Positions 1-9,025 of a stretch of DNA of 64,000 nt are shown here, piece by piece. Every line of letters begins with the position of its first letter. Within the stretch, counting starts at the first letter, position 1. Position numbers and translations under genes: made by a program. Under the pieces are notes generated by a model. It was not told the origin of the DNA. It ran no database searches and saw nothing but the letters and a program-made list of their open reading frames with translations. The DNA lies in NCBI RefSeq assembly GCF_020511115.1, contig NZ_JAJAVH010000002.1, positions 40,145 through 104,144 of the forward strand, read 5' to 3'. The stretch comes from Luteimonas panaciterrae (GTDB lineage Bacteria > Pseudomonadota > Gammaproteobacteria > Xanthomonadales > Xanthomonadaceae).

Positions 1-1773
1 TCCGGCAAGCTGATCATGCGTTTCAGCGGTGACGGCGCGATGCCGGACATGCGCACGCAAGGTTCCAGCGTGGTGATCGACGTCGGCAACGCCAATCTGG
101 CACCGGCGCTGCAGAAGCCACTCAACGTCACCGACTTCGCCACGCCCGTGCAGCGTATCGACGCCAACCAGGTCGGTACCGGTTCGCGCATCGTGCTGGC
201 AACGCAGGGCACGTTCGAGCCGATGGCCTATCAGACCGGTCGCGACTACGTGGTCGAGATCGTGCCGCGTGCCGCGGCGTCCGCGCCCACGGGTCGTGCC
301 GTTGGTGCGACGACCACTAGCACCGCCGCCGGCGCGCAGGCGACGGCCGGTGAAGCCACGCGCATGTACACGGGTCGTCCCGTCACCTTCGATTTCCAGA
401 GCATCGCCGTCAGAACGGTGCTGAAGATCATCGCCGACGAAGCCCATCTCAACATCGTGGCCTCCGACACCGTGCAGGGCGACATGACCCTGCGCCTGGA
501 CAACGTGCCGTGGGATCAGGCGCTGGACATCGTCTTGCAGGCCAAGGGGCTGGACAAGCGCCGTAGCGGCAACGTGATCTGGGTGGCGCCGCAGGCGGAG
601 ATCGCCAGCGCCGAACAGGCCAGGGCCGACGCGCGCATCGCCATCGAGGAGCGTGCCGAGACGGTGACCGAGTACATCCCGGTCAACTACGCCAACGCCG
701 AGGACATCGCCAAGCTGCTGACCGAGGAAAGCAAGAGCGGCAGTGGTGGCGGTGGCGCCCAGAGCCGCGGCTTCCTGTCCGCGCGCGGCAGCATCAGCTT
801 CGACCGCCGCACCAACACGCTGCTGGTGATCGACATCCCGCAGCGCGTGCAGAACGTGAAGAATCTTGTCAGCCAGCTCGACCGCCCGGTCGATCAGGTG
901 GTGATCGAGGCCCGGATCGTGATCGCCAACGAGTCCTTCGCGCGCGAGCTCGGTGCCAAGTTCGGCATCAGCGGCAGCAACATGAAGGGCGACAAGTATT
1001 TCAGCGGCGATCTCGGCGCCAACATCAACAACATCAATGCCGAGGCCACTGCGCAACGGGAATACAACCAGTCGCTTCAGGACTACACGGCAGCGCACGA
1101 TGCCTGGGAACGGGGGGGTGGAACCGGCCCCGAGCCGCAGGCACCGCTTGGCCCGCTGCGCACGCTGACTCGCGGCTTGAACGTCAACCTGCCGGTCACC
1201 AACGCCGCCGGCGCGCTCGCCCTGTCGATCCTCAACGCCGGCTACCTGCTCGACATCGAGCTGTCGGCGCTGCAGCAGGAACAGCGTGGCGAAGTGGTCT
1301 CCAACCCGCGCGTGGTGACCAGCAACCAGCGTGAAGCGGTCATCACCCAGGGCCGCGAGATCGGCTACATCACCGTCACCGGCCAGAATGCCAACGTGCC
1401 GACGGTGCAGTTCAAGGACGCCGTGCTCGAACTGAAGGTCACGCCCACCATCACCAATGACGGCCGCGTGTTCCTGGCCATGGCGATGAAGAAGGACGAG
1501 ATCGCCGACTACACCACCATCGCCGGCCTCGGCTCGGTGCCGAACCTGGCCAAGCGCTCGATCAACACCGCGGTGCTGGTCGAAGACGGCCAGACGGTGG
1601 TCATCGGTGGCGTCTACGAGTTCAACGACCGCAGCGACGTGACCAAGGTGCCGTTCCTCGGCGATCTGCCGATCCTCGGCAACCTGTTCCGCAAGAAGGG
1701 CCGCAGCAAGCAGAAGGCCGAGCTGCTGATCTTCGTCACGCCGAAGGTGCTGAAAGTCGCTCAGCGCAATTGA
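1..1773 (+). CDS. pilQ: Type IV pilus secretin PilQ (3' part; 5' end outside window)
   Basis: PilQ forms the outer-membrane channel through which type IV pili extend and retract. The reading frame is open at base 1, so the start lies upstream; 590 residues are visible. In order one sees the end of an AMIN-like beta domain (about 1-90), a Secretin_N/STN-like domain (about 125-200, VTFDFQSIAVRTVLKIIADE), an N1-type secretin module containing SFDRRTNTLLVIDIP (about 220-300), then the secretin barrel with VVSNPRVVTSNQREAVI, VPNLAKRS and the typical C-terminus LLIFVTPKVLK. A Gly/Pro-rich insert (WERGGGTGPEPQAP) interrupts the region before the barrel. It is followed by a strong terminator, so it should be the last gene of the usual pilMNOPQ operon, which is not visible here. 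Confidence 0.95.
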   Translation, partial: SGKLIMRFSGDGAMPDMRTQGSSVVIDVGNANLAPALQKPLNVTDFATPVQRIDANQVGTGSRIVLATQGTFEPMAYQTGRDYVVEIVPRAAASAPTGRAVGATTTSTAAGAQATAGEATRMYTGRPVTFDFQSIAVRTVLKIIADEAHLNIVASDTVQGDMTLRLDNVPWDQALDIVLQAKGLDKRRSGNVIWVAPQAEIASAEQARADARIAIEERAETVTEYIPVNYANAEDIAKLLTEESKSGSGGGGAQSRGFLSARGSISFDRRTNTLLVIDIPQRVQNVKNLVSQLDRPVDQVVIEARIVIANESFARELGAKFGISGSNMKGDKYFSGDLGANINNINAEATAQREYNQSLQDYTAAHDAWERGGGTGPEPQAPLGPLRTLTRGLNVNLPVTNAAGALALSILNAGYLLDIELSALQQEQRGEVVSNPRVVTSNQREAVITQGREIGYITVTGQNANVPTVQFKDAVLELKVTPTITNDGRVFLAMAMKKDEIADYTTIAGLGSVPNLAKRSINTAVLVEDGQTVVIGGVYEFNDRSDVTKVPFLGDLPILGNLFRKKGRSKQKAELLIFVTPKVLKVAQRN

Positions 1774-1793
1774 TCACGGCGACAGCCGACCGG

Positions 1794-1825
1794 ACGGGGC
1801 CTGCGGGCCCCGTTCGCGTTTTCGT
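1794..1825 (+). terminator. Rho-independent terminator after pilQ
   Basis: An 8-bp perfect stem (ACGGGGCC with GGCCCCGT) closes a TGCG loop and is followed by a short T-rich stretch (TCGCGTTTTCG). It starts about 20 bp after the pilQ stop and separates pilQ from the MoxR operon. Confidence 0.75.
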
Positions 1826-1925
1826 GTCGAGGTTTCCTTAACGGACGAAGGACCGGCAGGAACCAGAGGCCGCTGAATCAGTCAAACTCGGCCTGACGCC
1901 AACCCGCGCCGCTGCCCGTAACGCC

Positions 1926-2948
1926 ATGGATACCGCTGCCTCGTACGACGTCCCCAAAAACGACCAACCCTCGGACCTTTCGCGCCTCCACGGCCTGTTC
2001 CATGCCTTGCGCGAGGATCTCAGCCACGAGATCGTCGGCCAGGCCGCGCTCATCGAGCGCCTGCTGATCGCGTTGCTGGCCGACGGGCATCTGCTGGTCG
2101 AAGGCGCGCCCGGCCTCGCCAAGACTACCGCCATCCGTGCGTTGTCCTCGCGCATCGAGGCCGATTTCGCCCGTGTGCAGTTCACGCCCGACCTGCTGCC
2201 GGCCGATCTCACCGGCACCGAGGTCTGGCGCCCGCAGGACGGGCACTTCGAATTCCAGCCGGGACCGATCTTCCACTCCGTGCTGCTCGCCGACGAGATC
2301 AACCGCGCGCCTGCGAAGGTGCAATCGGCGCTGCTGGAAGCGATGGGCGAGCGCCAGGTGACCGTCGGCCGCCAGACCTACGGCCTATCGCCGTTGTTCC
2401 TGGTGATGGCCACGCAGAATCCGATCGAGCAGGAAGGCACTTTCCCGCTGCCGGAAGCGCAGCTCGACCGTTTCCTGATGTACGTGCGCATCGGCTATCC
2501 GGAAGCCGCGGCCGAAAGCGAGATCCTGCGGCTGGCTCGCGAGCGCGCGCGTCAGGCGCAGCAGCCCGCGCGCGCGCCGGCGACCAAGATCGTGCCCGCG
2601 GACGTGTTCGCCGCGCGCAACGCCGTGCTCGATCTGCACGTCGCGCCGCAGGTGGAACGTTATCTGGTCGAACTGGTGCTGGCCTCGCGCGATGCGCGGC
2701 GCTACGACGCCGACCTCGCGCGCCGCATCGGTTGGGGCGCCAGCCCGCGCGGATCGATCGCGCTGGAGCGTTGCGCGCGCGCACGCGCCTGGCTGGGCGG
2801 CCGCGACTTCGTCACCCCCGATGACGTGCGCGCCATCGCGCCGGACGTGCTGCGCCATCGCGTGCTGCCGAGCTACGAAGCAACCGCGGAAGGCTGGGAC
2901 GGCGAGCGGTTGGTGCGGGCGCTGCTGGACAAGGTGCCGTTGCCGTAA
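1926..2948 (+). CDS. MoxR-family AAA+ ATPase
   Basis: A 340-residue AAA+ ATPase of the MoxR group, which are thought to act as chaperones that activate metal-binding or VWA-domain partner proteins. Visible motifs are Walker A (EGAPGLAKT, about 59-67), Walker B (LLADEINRAP, about 119-128), sensor 1 (VMATQNPIEQEGTFPLPEAQLDRF) and a C-terminal lid domain. It is the first gene of a block that continues with DUF58, DUF4381, two VWA proteins and BatD. This is the classical MoxR/Bat (aerotolerance-type) order and supports a chaperone role for the VWA proteins. The substrate is unknown. Confidence 0.93.
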   Translation: MDTAASYDVPKNDQPSDLSRLHGLFHALREDLSHEIVGQAALIERLLIALLADGHLLVEGAPGLAKTTAIRALSSRIEADFARVQFTPDLLPADLTGTEVWRPQDGHFEFQPGPIFHSVLLADEINRAPAKVQSALLEAMGERQVTVGRQTYGLSPLFLVMATQNPIEQEGTFPLPEAQLDRFLMYVRIGYPEAAAESEILRLARERARQAQQPARAPATKIVPADVFAARNAVLDLHVAPQVERYLVELVLASRDARRYDADLARRIGWGASPRGSIALERCARARAWLGGRDFVTPDDVRAIAPDVLRHRVLPSYEATAEGWDGERLVRALLDKVPLP

Positions 2949-2995
2949 GGCGCGGCCTCGATCGCGCTCGCCATCTTGCCGCCCATCATCCCCGC

Positions 2996-3919
2996 ATGAG
3001 CATGCAACCGGTTGCCCATTCCGTCGCGCTCGGCAACGGCATCACGCCGACGCTGGCCGAACTCGTCGCCTTGCGCGCCGCCGCGCAGGGACGGCGACCG
3101 CCGCGACGCGGGCGTCATGGCGTCAGCGGACAGGCGTTGTCGCCGCAGCGCGGCCGCGGCATGGAATACGCGGAATCGCGCGAGTACACGATTGGTGATG
3201 ATGCGCGACATATCGATTGGCGGCTCACCGCGCGCTCCGGTCGTCCGCACACAAAATTATTTCAGGCCGAACGCGAACGCCTCACGCTGATCGTCGCCGA
3301 CACCGCGCCGTCGCTGTACTTCGGCACGCGCGTGCGCTTCAAGTCGGTACAGGCCGCGCGCGCCGGCGCCATCGCCGCGTGGGCCGCGGTACGCGACGGC
3401 GATCGCATCGCGGCGTTGCGCGGTAACGGTTCCGAGCCACCGGTCGCGCCAGCCTCGGGGCCGCGTGGCGCATTGCGAGTGCTCGATGCGCTGGTGCGCT
3501 GGTATGCGCAGCCGCCAGCCGGCGATGCCGGGCTCGGTGTCGCGCTCGATCATGCGCGGCGCGTGCTGCGTCCCGGCTCGCGCCTGCTGGTGCTGGCCGA
3601 TCCCGCCAGCATCATGGCAATTCCCGACGAGCGCTGGCCCTCGCTGGCGATGCACAACGAAGTGATCGTGCTGCTGCTCAGCGATCCGCTGGAGCGCGTG
3701 CCGCCGCGTGCCACGTTGCCGTTCGCGAGTGCGGGACATCGCGTCGAACTCGATCTCGCGGCCGATGCGCCGCGACAGCGCTGGCGGCAGGAATTCGTAC
3801 GGCCGCTGGAAGCCACACTCGCGCGTCTGCCCGCGCGAGGCATCCGTGTGCAGGTGCTGTCGAGCGAGATGCCCAGTGATGCGTGGCTGCCGATTTTCGG
3901 CAAGACGAGGGCCGGCTGA
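2996..3919 (+). CDS. DUF58 domain-containing protein
   Basis: A 307-residue protein with the DUF58 signature: a basic segment ending GRGMEYAESREYTIGDDARHIDWRLTARSGRPHTK at about 55-90 (quoted in parts: REYTIGDDARHIDW, then LTARSG), followed by a VWA-like fold with IVADTAPSLYFG. DUF58 proteins almost always sit between a MoxR ATPase and VWA membrane proteins, as here, but their biochemical role is not established. The start ATG lies 47 bp after moxR. The last bases overlap the start region of the next gene closely (stop at 3919, next ATG at 3921), so translation is probably coupled. Confidence 0.9.
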   Translation: MSMQPVAHSVALGNGITPTLAELVALRAAAQGRRPPRRGRHGVSGQALSPQRGRGMEYAESREYTIGDDARHIDWRLTARSGRPHTKLFQAERERLTLIVADTAPSLYFGTRVRFKSVQAARAGAIAAWAAVRDGDRIAALRGNGSEPPVAPASGPRGALRVLDALVRWYAQPPAGDAGLGVALDHARRVLRPGSRLLVLADPASIMAIPDERWPSLAMHNEVIVLLLSDPLERVPPRATLPFASAGHRVELDLAADAPRQRWRQEFVRPLEATLARLPARGIRVQVLSSEMPSDAWLPIFGKTRAG

Positions 3920-3920
3920 G

Positions 3921-4397
3921 ATGCAGTCTTCCGACGGCCTCGTCCTGCGCGAGATCCACCAGCCCGAGGCGCCGCCGTGGTGGCCGCCTGCGCCGGGCTG
4001 GTGGCTGGTTGCCGCCGTAGTGATCATTGCCGTCGTAGTGTCGACGCGTCTCTGGTTGCGCCGCAGGCGTCGACGCAAGGCGGCCGTCCGTTTGTTCGAC
4101 GATGCGTTGCAAGCACACGATGCCGCTTCCGCACGGGTCGCCGCCATTTCGGAACTGCTGCGCCGCGCCGCGCGTCGGAGCGATCCGGCGGCAGACAAGC
4201 TCGAAGGCGAAGCCTGGCTGGCCTTTCTCGATGGTCCGTCGAGAAAAAAAGGCCGCGCGGAAAAACCCTTCTCGCAAGGACCGGGACGTCTTCTGCTCGA
4301 CGGCGGTTTCCGTCGTGATCTCGCCGACGAAGTCGTGCGTGATCTGCTTCCGCTCGCACGCAAGCGCTATCTGGAACTGATGGCGGTGCGCAAGTGA
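3921..4397 (+). CDS. DUF4381 membrane protein of the MoxR/Bat operon
   Basis: A 158-residue single-pass membrane protein. The short Pro/Trp-rich N-terminus (EAPPWWPPAPGWWL) leads into one transmembrane helix (WLVAAVVIIAVVVSTRLWL, about 27-45), then an Arg-rich stop-transfer segment and a helical cytoplasmic tail with LEGEAWLAFLDG. This layout matches DUF4381, a family found only in this operon type and of unknown function. The ATG at 3921 follows the DUF58 stop by one base; its own 3' end overlaps the next gene by 4 bp (ATGA-type junction region 4394-4397). Confidence 0.88.
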   Translation: MQSSDGLVLREIHQPEAPPWWPPAPGWWLVAAVVIIAVVVSTRLWLRRRRRRKAAVRLFDDALQAHDAASARVAAISELLRRAARRSDPAADKLEGEAWLAFLDGPSRKKGRAEKPFSQGPGRLLLDGGFRRDLADEVVRDLLPLARKRYLELMAVRK

Positions 4398-5413
4398 GCG
4401 ACTGGTTTTCCTTGCCGGAATTCTCCTTCGCCTGGCCCTGGCTGCTGCTGGCGCTGCCGTTGCCCTGGCTGGTGCGGCGCCTGCTGCCGGCACAGCGCAG
4501 CGCTTCGGCGGCATTGAAAGTCCCGTATGGCACGCGCCTGGACGCGATTGCGGGTGGCCGCATCGGCGTCGGGCGCGCAGGATTCGCCAATCCGATGCTG
4601 TGGCTGGCATGGGCTTTGCTCTGCGTGGCCGCGGCGCGCCCGCAACAGGCGGGCGAGGCCTTGCAGCCGCCGCAGTCCGGGCGCGATCTGATGCTGGCCG
4701 TCGACCTGTCCGGCAGCATGGCCGAAGAGGACATGCAGCTCGGCAACGGCGTCGTCGATCGCCTCACCGCGGCGAAAGCGGTGCTGGCGGACTTCCTCGA
4801 TCGCCGCGCCGGCGATCGCGTCGGCCTGCTGGTGTTCGGACAGCGCGCGTACGCACTCACGCCACTCACGCTCGATCGCGAAAGTGTTCGTCAGCAGCTC
4901 GTCGACAGCGTGGTGGGCTTGGCCGGGCAGGAAACCGCCATCGGCGATGCCATTGGCCTCGGCGTCAAGCGTCTGCGCGCGCAGCCCACCGATCAGCGCG
5001 TGCTGATCCTGCTCACCGACGGCGTGAGCAATGCCGGCCTGCTCGATCCGATGAAGGCCGCCGAACTCGCGCGTGACGAACATGTGCGCATCCACACCAT
5101 TGCGTTTGGCAGCGACGGCACGATGTCGGTGTTCGGTTTCCGCCTGCCGGTGCCCGGTGGCGGTGATGACATCGACGAAGCCGGCCTGAAGCGTATCGCC
5201 GACATGACCGGTGGCCGCGCCTTCCGCGCACGCGACACCGAACAGCTCGCCGGCATCTACGCCGAGATCGACAAACTCGAACCGGTGATGCGCGCGGGCA
5301 AGCGCGTGAGGCCGCAGATCGAGCGTTATCCGTGGCCGCTGACGGCTTCCGTCCTGTGCCTGCTGCTCGCGTTCGCGTGGCCGCGCCGGATGCTGGCGGG
5401 AGCGACGGCATGA
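4394..5413 (+). CDS. batA: VWA domain membrane protein, BatA-like
   Basis: A 339-residue protein with an N-terminal membrane segment (about 10-30), a second helix near 75, a von Willebrand factor A domain and a C-terminal helix (about 315-332). The MIDAS metal site is visible as DLSGSMAEEDM (DxSxS, about 99-109), with the downstream ILLTDGVSNAG. The GTG start overlaps the end of the DUF4381 gene by 4 bp. BatA proteins work with BatB and the MoxR ATPase in the cytoplasmic membrane; the process they serve in this lineage is unknown. Confidence 0.9.
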   Translation: MSDWFSLPEFSFAWPWLLLALPLPWLVRRLLPAQRSASAALKVPYGTRLDAIAGGRIGVGRAGFANPMLWLAWALLCVAAARPQQAGEALQPPQSGRDLMLAVDLSGSMAEEDMQLGNGVVDRLTAAKAVLADFLDRRAGDRVGLLVFGQRAYALTPLTLDRESVRQQLVDSVVGLAGQETAIGDAIGLGVKRLRAQPTDQRVLILLTDGVSNAGLLDPMKAAELARDEHVRIHTIAFGSDGTMSVFGFRLPVPGGGDDIDEAGLKRIADMTGGRAFRARDTEQLAGIYAEIDKLEPVMRAGKRVRPQIERYPWPLTASVLCLLLAFAWPRRMLAGATA

Positions 5414-7221
5414 GCATCGCGGCTTGGCAGGAGGCACTCTCCGCGCTGCACTTCCTGCGGCCCTACTGGCTGTTGGCGTTGCTCGCGTTGCCGCTGCCGG
5501 CGTGGTGGTGGTATCGGCAGCGGCGACAGCGCAGCGTCTGGCGCGATGCGGTCGATCCGCATCTGCTGCCGCATCTGCTGGCGGCACGGGAGGGCGCTCG
5601 TGGCGCTCTCGGAATGTGGGCGCTGCTGGCGGCATTCGCGCTGGCGGTGCTGGCGCTGGCCGGTCCGAGCTGGCGCAAGAGCGAGCAGCCCTTGCTGCAG
5701 AACGAAGCGCCGCTGGTGATCGCGCTCGATCTGTCCAGCGCCACGCTCGCGGCCGATCTGCCGCCCTCGCGCCTGCTGCAGGCGCGCGCGAAGATCGCCA
5801 CGCTGCTCAAGCAGCGCGCCGGCGGTCAGGTGGCGCTGGTGGCCTTCGCCGGCGATACGCACACGGTCGCGCCGTTGACCGACGATGCGGGCAACCTCGC
5901 GTTGTTCCTGGATGCGCTCACGCCGGACATCATGCCGGTGGAGGGCAGCAACGCGGCATCGGCGATCGCCTGGTCCGCGCGACTGATCCGGCAGGCTGGT
6001 TACGGCGGCGGCGACATCCTGCTGCTGACCGATCATGCCGATGCCGAAGCACAACAGGCGGCACGCCAGGCACGCGATGCGGGCATGCACGTGTCGGTGC
6101 TCGGCCTCGGCAGCGAAGCCGGCAGCGCCTACCGCACGGCGGAAGGGCGCATCGAGCGCACGCGGCTGGATTCGGCTTCACTGCGCGAACTGGCCGACGG
6201 CGGTGGCGGTCGCTATCAAGCATTGAGCGCGGACGCGCGCGATCTCGAAGCCCTCGGCGTGTTGCGCCCGCAGGCGGGACGCGAGGCGGTATCGCTGCAA
6301 GGCGACAAAGCGAGCGTGTGGAAGGACGACGGCTATTGGCTGCTGCTGCCCTTGCTGCTGCTGATGCTGCCGGCCTTCCGTCGAGGCAGCGTGCTGGCCG
6401 CGTTCGTGGTGATGGCGTGGCTGCCGCTGCAGCCCGCGCATGCGGCGGACGATGGCACGCTGTGGCGTCGCGCCGATCAGCGGCAACACGAGAAAATGCG
6501 CGAGGGGGTGGATGCGTATCGCAAGCGCGACTACGACAACGCCGAACGCACCTGGAAGGATTTGCCGGGCGCCGACGCCGCCTACAACCGCGGCAACGCG
6601 TTCGCGCAGGCAGGCAAATATCAGGATGCGATCGCCGCTTACGACGAGGCCCTGCGTCAACAGCCGGCGATGGCCGACGCGATCGCCAATCGCAAGGCCG
6701 TGCTCGAAGAGATGAAGCGAAAACCGCCGCCGCAGCAGCAGAACAAGAACCAGGACAAGCAGCAGAAAAACAATTCCGGCAACGGGCAGTCGAATCCGCA
6801 AAACGGCCAGAAAAACGATTCCGACTCGAAGCCCCAGGACGGCGAGCAACAAAACAATCATCCGCAGAACGACAAGCCGTCCCAGGACGATCGTCAGCAA
6901 CAGCCGCAACCGCAAGGGCAGCAGCCGACACCTCCGTCTCAAGACACGCCATCGCAACCGAAACCCGACGATGCCGAGGCGCAGCGCAAGGCCGATGCCG
7001 AGCAGCGCGCACGCATGGAGGAAGCGCTGCGCAAGGCGCAGGAGCAGAAGAACAAGGGCGGTGCGAAAGACGCACAGCAACGCGACGAGACGCCCGCCGA
7101 ACGCGAGCGCCGCCAGGCCAACGACGCTTGGCTGCGGCGCGTGCCGGATGATCCGGGCGGCCTGCTGCGCGCCAAATTCCGGCTCGAATACGAGCGCCGC
7201 CAGGAAACCGGGGAACGCTGA
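5410..7221 (+). CDS. batB: BatB-type VWA protein fused to a TPR/BatC-like C-terminus
   Basis: A 603-residue fusion. Residues 1-85 hold two membrane helices and 85-290 a VWA domain. Its MIDAS is altered: ALDLSSATLAAD has Asp and Ser but Ala-Thr where BatA has Gly-Ser-Met. Two more hydrophobic stretches follow (about 312-345). Residues 365-440 form a TPR unit (AYNRGNAFAQAGKYQDAIAAYDEAL), and the tail is very Gln/Asn/Lys-rich, low-complexity and probably disordered. In other bacteria BatB and the TPR protein BatC are separate genes. The ATG at 5410 overlaps batA by 4 bp; an in-frame upstream ATG at 5332 lies inside batA and was not chosen. Confidence 0.88.
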   Translation: MSIAAWQEALSALHFLRPYWLLALLALPLPAWWWYRQRRQRSVWRDAVDPHLLPHLLAAREGARGALGMWALLAAFALAVLALAGPSWRKSEQPLLQNEAPLVIALDLSSATLAADLPPSRLLQARAKIATLLKQRAGGQVALVAFAGDTHTVAPLTDDAGNLALFLDALTPDIMPVEGSNAASAIAWSARLIRQAGYGGGDILLLTDHADAEAQQAARQARDAGMHVSVLGLGSEAGSAYRTAEGRIERTRLDSASLRELADGGGGRYQALSADARDLEALGVLRPQAGREAVSLQGDKASVWKDDGYWLLLPLLLLMLPAFRRGSVLAAFVVMAWLPLQPAHAADDGTLWRRADQRQHEKMREGVDAYRKRDYDNAERTWKDLPGADAAYNRGNAFAQAGKYQDAIAAYDEALRQQPAMADAIANRKAVLEEMKRKPPPQQQNKNQDKQQKNNSGNGQSNPQNGQKNDSDSKPQDGEQQNNHPQNDKPSQDDRQQQPQPQGQQPTPPSQDTPSQPKPDDAEAQRKADAEQRARMEEALRKAQEQKNKGGAKDAQQRDETPAERERRQANDAWLRRVPDDPGGLLRAKFRLEYERRQETGER

Positions 7222-8906
7222 TGTCAAGAGGAATGTTGTCGTGGTTGTTGCGATCCCTGCTATGTCTGCTGTTGTCGTGCATGGTTCTGGCCGCGCAGGC
7301 GCAGACGCGCGCGTGGATCGACCGCGACAACATCGCCGTTGGCGAAACCACCACGCTCAACATCGAAACCGATGACCTGACCGTCGATTCACCCGATTAT
7401 TCGCCGCTGCGGCGTGATTTCGCGATCAGCGGCAACACCAGCAGCCGCCAGATCGAGATCGTCAACGGCGAGACCCGCACGCGCATGCTGTACGCGGTTG
7501 CGCTGCAACCCAAGCGCGAAGGCGCCCTGACCATTCCCGCATTGAGGATCGGCTCGCGCACCACGCAGCCGCTGGCCTTGAACGTCTCCGCGGTCAGAGT
7601 CGCACGCGCGGGCGGACCGGTGTTCATCGAAGCGTCGGCCGACGATCCGGCGCCGTATGTGCAGCAGTCCGTGGGCTACACGGTGCGGCTGTATTACGAA
7701 ACCCCGCTGATTTCCGGCCAGCTCGACCAGCCGACGCCGGAGGGCGCATCGCTGCAGCGCGTCGGCAGGGATGTGCAATACACCGATCAGGTCGGCGGCA
7801 AGCAATACACCGTGGTCGAGCGCCGCTATCTGCTGATCCCCGAGCGCAGCGGCGCGCTCACCGTGCCCGGCGCGCGTTTCCAGGGGCGTGGCTTGGGTGG
7901 CTTCTTCGACGATATGTTCGGCGATGGCGAGCGCGAATTGAACACCGCCGGCAATCCGCAACGCCTCAGTGTGCGCCCGATCCCCGCGAACGCGCCGCAA
8001 CCTTGGCTGCCGCTGCGCGGATTGTCATTGCGTTACCTCAATACGCCGCAGAGCGTGCGTGCGGGCGAAGCGGCGACGGTGATGATCGAAGTGCATGCGG
8101 ATGGCGCCAACGCCCCGCAGCTTCCTGATCTGCAGTTGCCATCCATCGATGGCGCGCAGGTGTTCGCCGATCCCGTGCAGAGCGACGACACGATCGAGAA
8201 GGGACGGCCGCAGACCAGACTGACGCGCAAGTTCTCGATCGTGCCGGCACAGGCCGGGACGCTGCGCGTGCCCGGTCCGCGCATCGTCTGGTGGGATACG
8301 AGCGCCGGCATCGCGCGCACCGCGTCGCTGCCCGATCTCAATCTGAGGGTTGGCGGTGGAACACAAGGCGCCAATTCCACGGTGCCGCGAGGTTCCGCCG
8401 CGGGCGCGACGGCGATCTCTCCGGCGGCCGGCGATACGAGCATCCCCGGCGCGGAGGCGCATACCCGTCCGTGGGCACTGGCGACAGTGATCTTCGCGGT
8501 ACTGTGGCTGGTGACGCTGGGATGGGGATTGCACCGTCGCAACGTCACCATCGTGCCGCAGCGTCGTGCCGTGGCGAACGCCGGCCAGGGCGTGGCGACG
8601 CCTTCCGCGCCGCGCATCGGCCAGCGCGATTTGAAGCACCTGCTCGATACCGCCGATCTCGGTACCGTCGCGGATGCGTTGTGCATGATGACGCAGCCGC
8701 AGGTCGCCGACCTCGATGCCTTGCGGGCAAGGCTCGACGATCCCGCGCAGCAAGCGGCCGTCGAGCAGTTGCAGCGGGCACGCTGGGGTGGTGGAGACGC
8801 GGTCGCCGCGCGCGCCGCGTTGCGGAGCGCTTTCGCGTCCGGGCCGCGCTGGAAAACCGTGACCGTCGCGCGGGAAACGGTGTTGCCGCCGCTGTATCCC
8901 TCCTGA
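7221..8906 (+). CDS. batD: BatD-like exported membrane protein (oxygen-tolerance family)
   Basis: A 561-residue BatD homologue with a cleavable signal peptide (LLCLLLSCMVLAAQAQT near residues 10-29), an early motif AWIDRDNIAVGETTTLNIET typical of the family, several beta-rich periplasmic domains and one transmembrane helix near residue 420 (WALATVIFAVLWLVTLGWGL) before a cytoplasmic helical tail. The ATG overlaps the BatB stop by one base. It closes the operon; the following gene starts 119 bp later and is functionally unrelated. Confidence 0.88.
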   Translation: MSRGMLSWLLRSLLCLLLSCMVLAAQAQTRAWIDRDNIAVGETTTLNIETDDLTVDSPDYSPLRRDFAISGNTSSRQIEIVNGETRTRMLYAVALQPKREGALTIPALRIGSRTTQPLALNVSAVRVARAGGPVFIEASADDPAPYVQQSVGYTVRLYYETPLISGQLDQPTPEGASLQRVGRDVQYTDQVGGKQYTVVERRYLLIPERSGALTVPGARFQGRGLGGFFDDMFGDGERELNTAGNPQRLSVRPIPANAPQPWLPLRGLSLRYLNTPQSVRAGEAATVMIEVHADGANAPQLPDLQLPSIDGAQVFADPVQSDDTIEKGRPQTRLTRKFSIVPAQAGTLRVPGPRIVWWDTSAGIARTASLPDLNLRVGGGTQGANSTVPRGSAAGATAISPAAGDTSIPGAEAHTRPWALATVIFAVLWLVTLGWGLHRRNVTIVPQRRAVANAGQGVATPSAPRIGQRDLKHLLDTADLGTVADALCMMTQPQVADLDALRARLDDPAQQAAVEQLQRARWGGGDAVAARAALRSAFASGPRWKTVTVARETVLPPLYPS

Positions 8907-9025
8907 GGCGATTTCCGCCGCGCGACCCGCCTCTGCCGCCGGAACAAGGCCGCAATGCGGCGCGGGAAGCGCCGGATGAGCTCGGTTTGCTAAGCTGCGG
9001 CCGTTTTTCGCCTGCGGAGCCCGTC

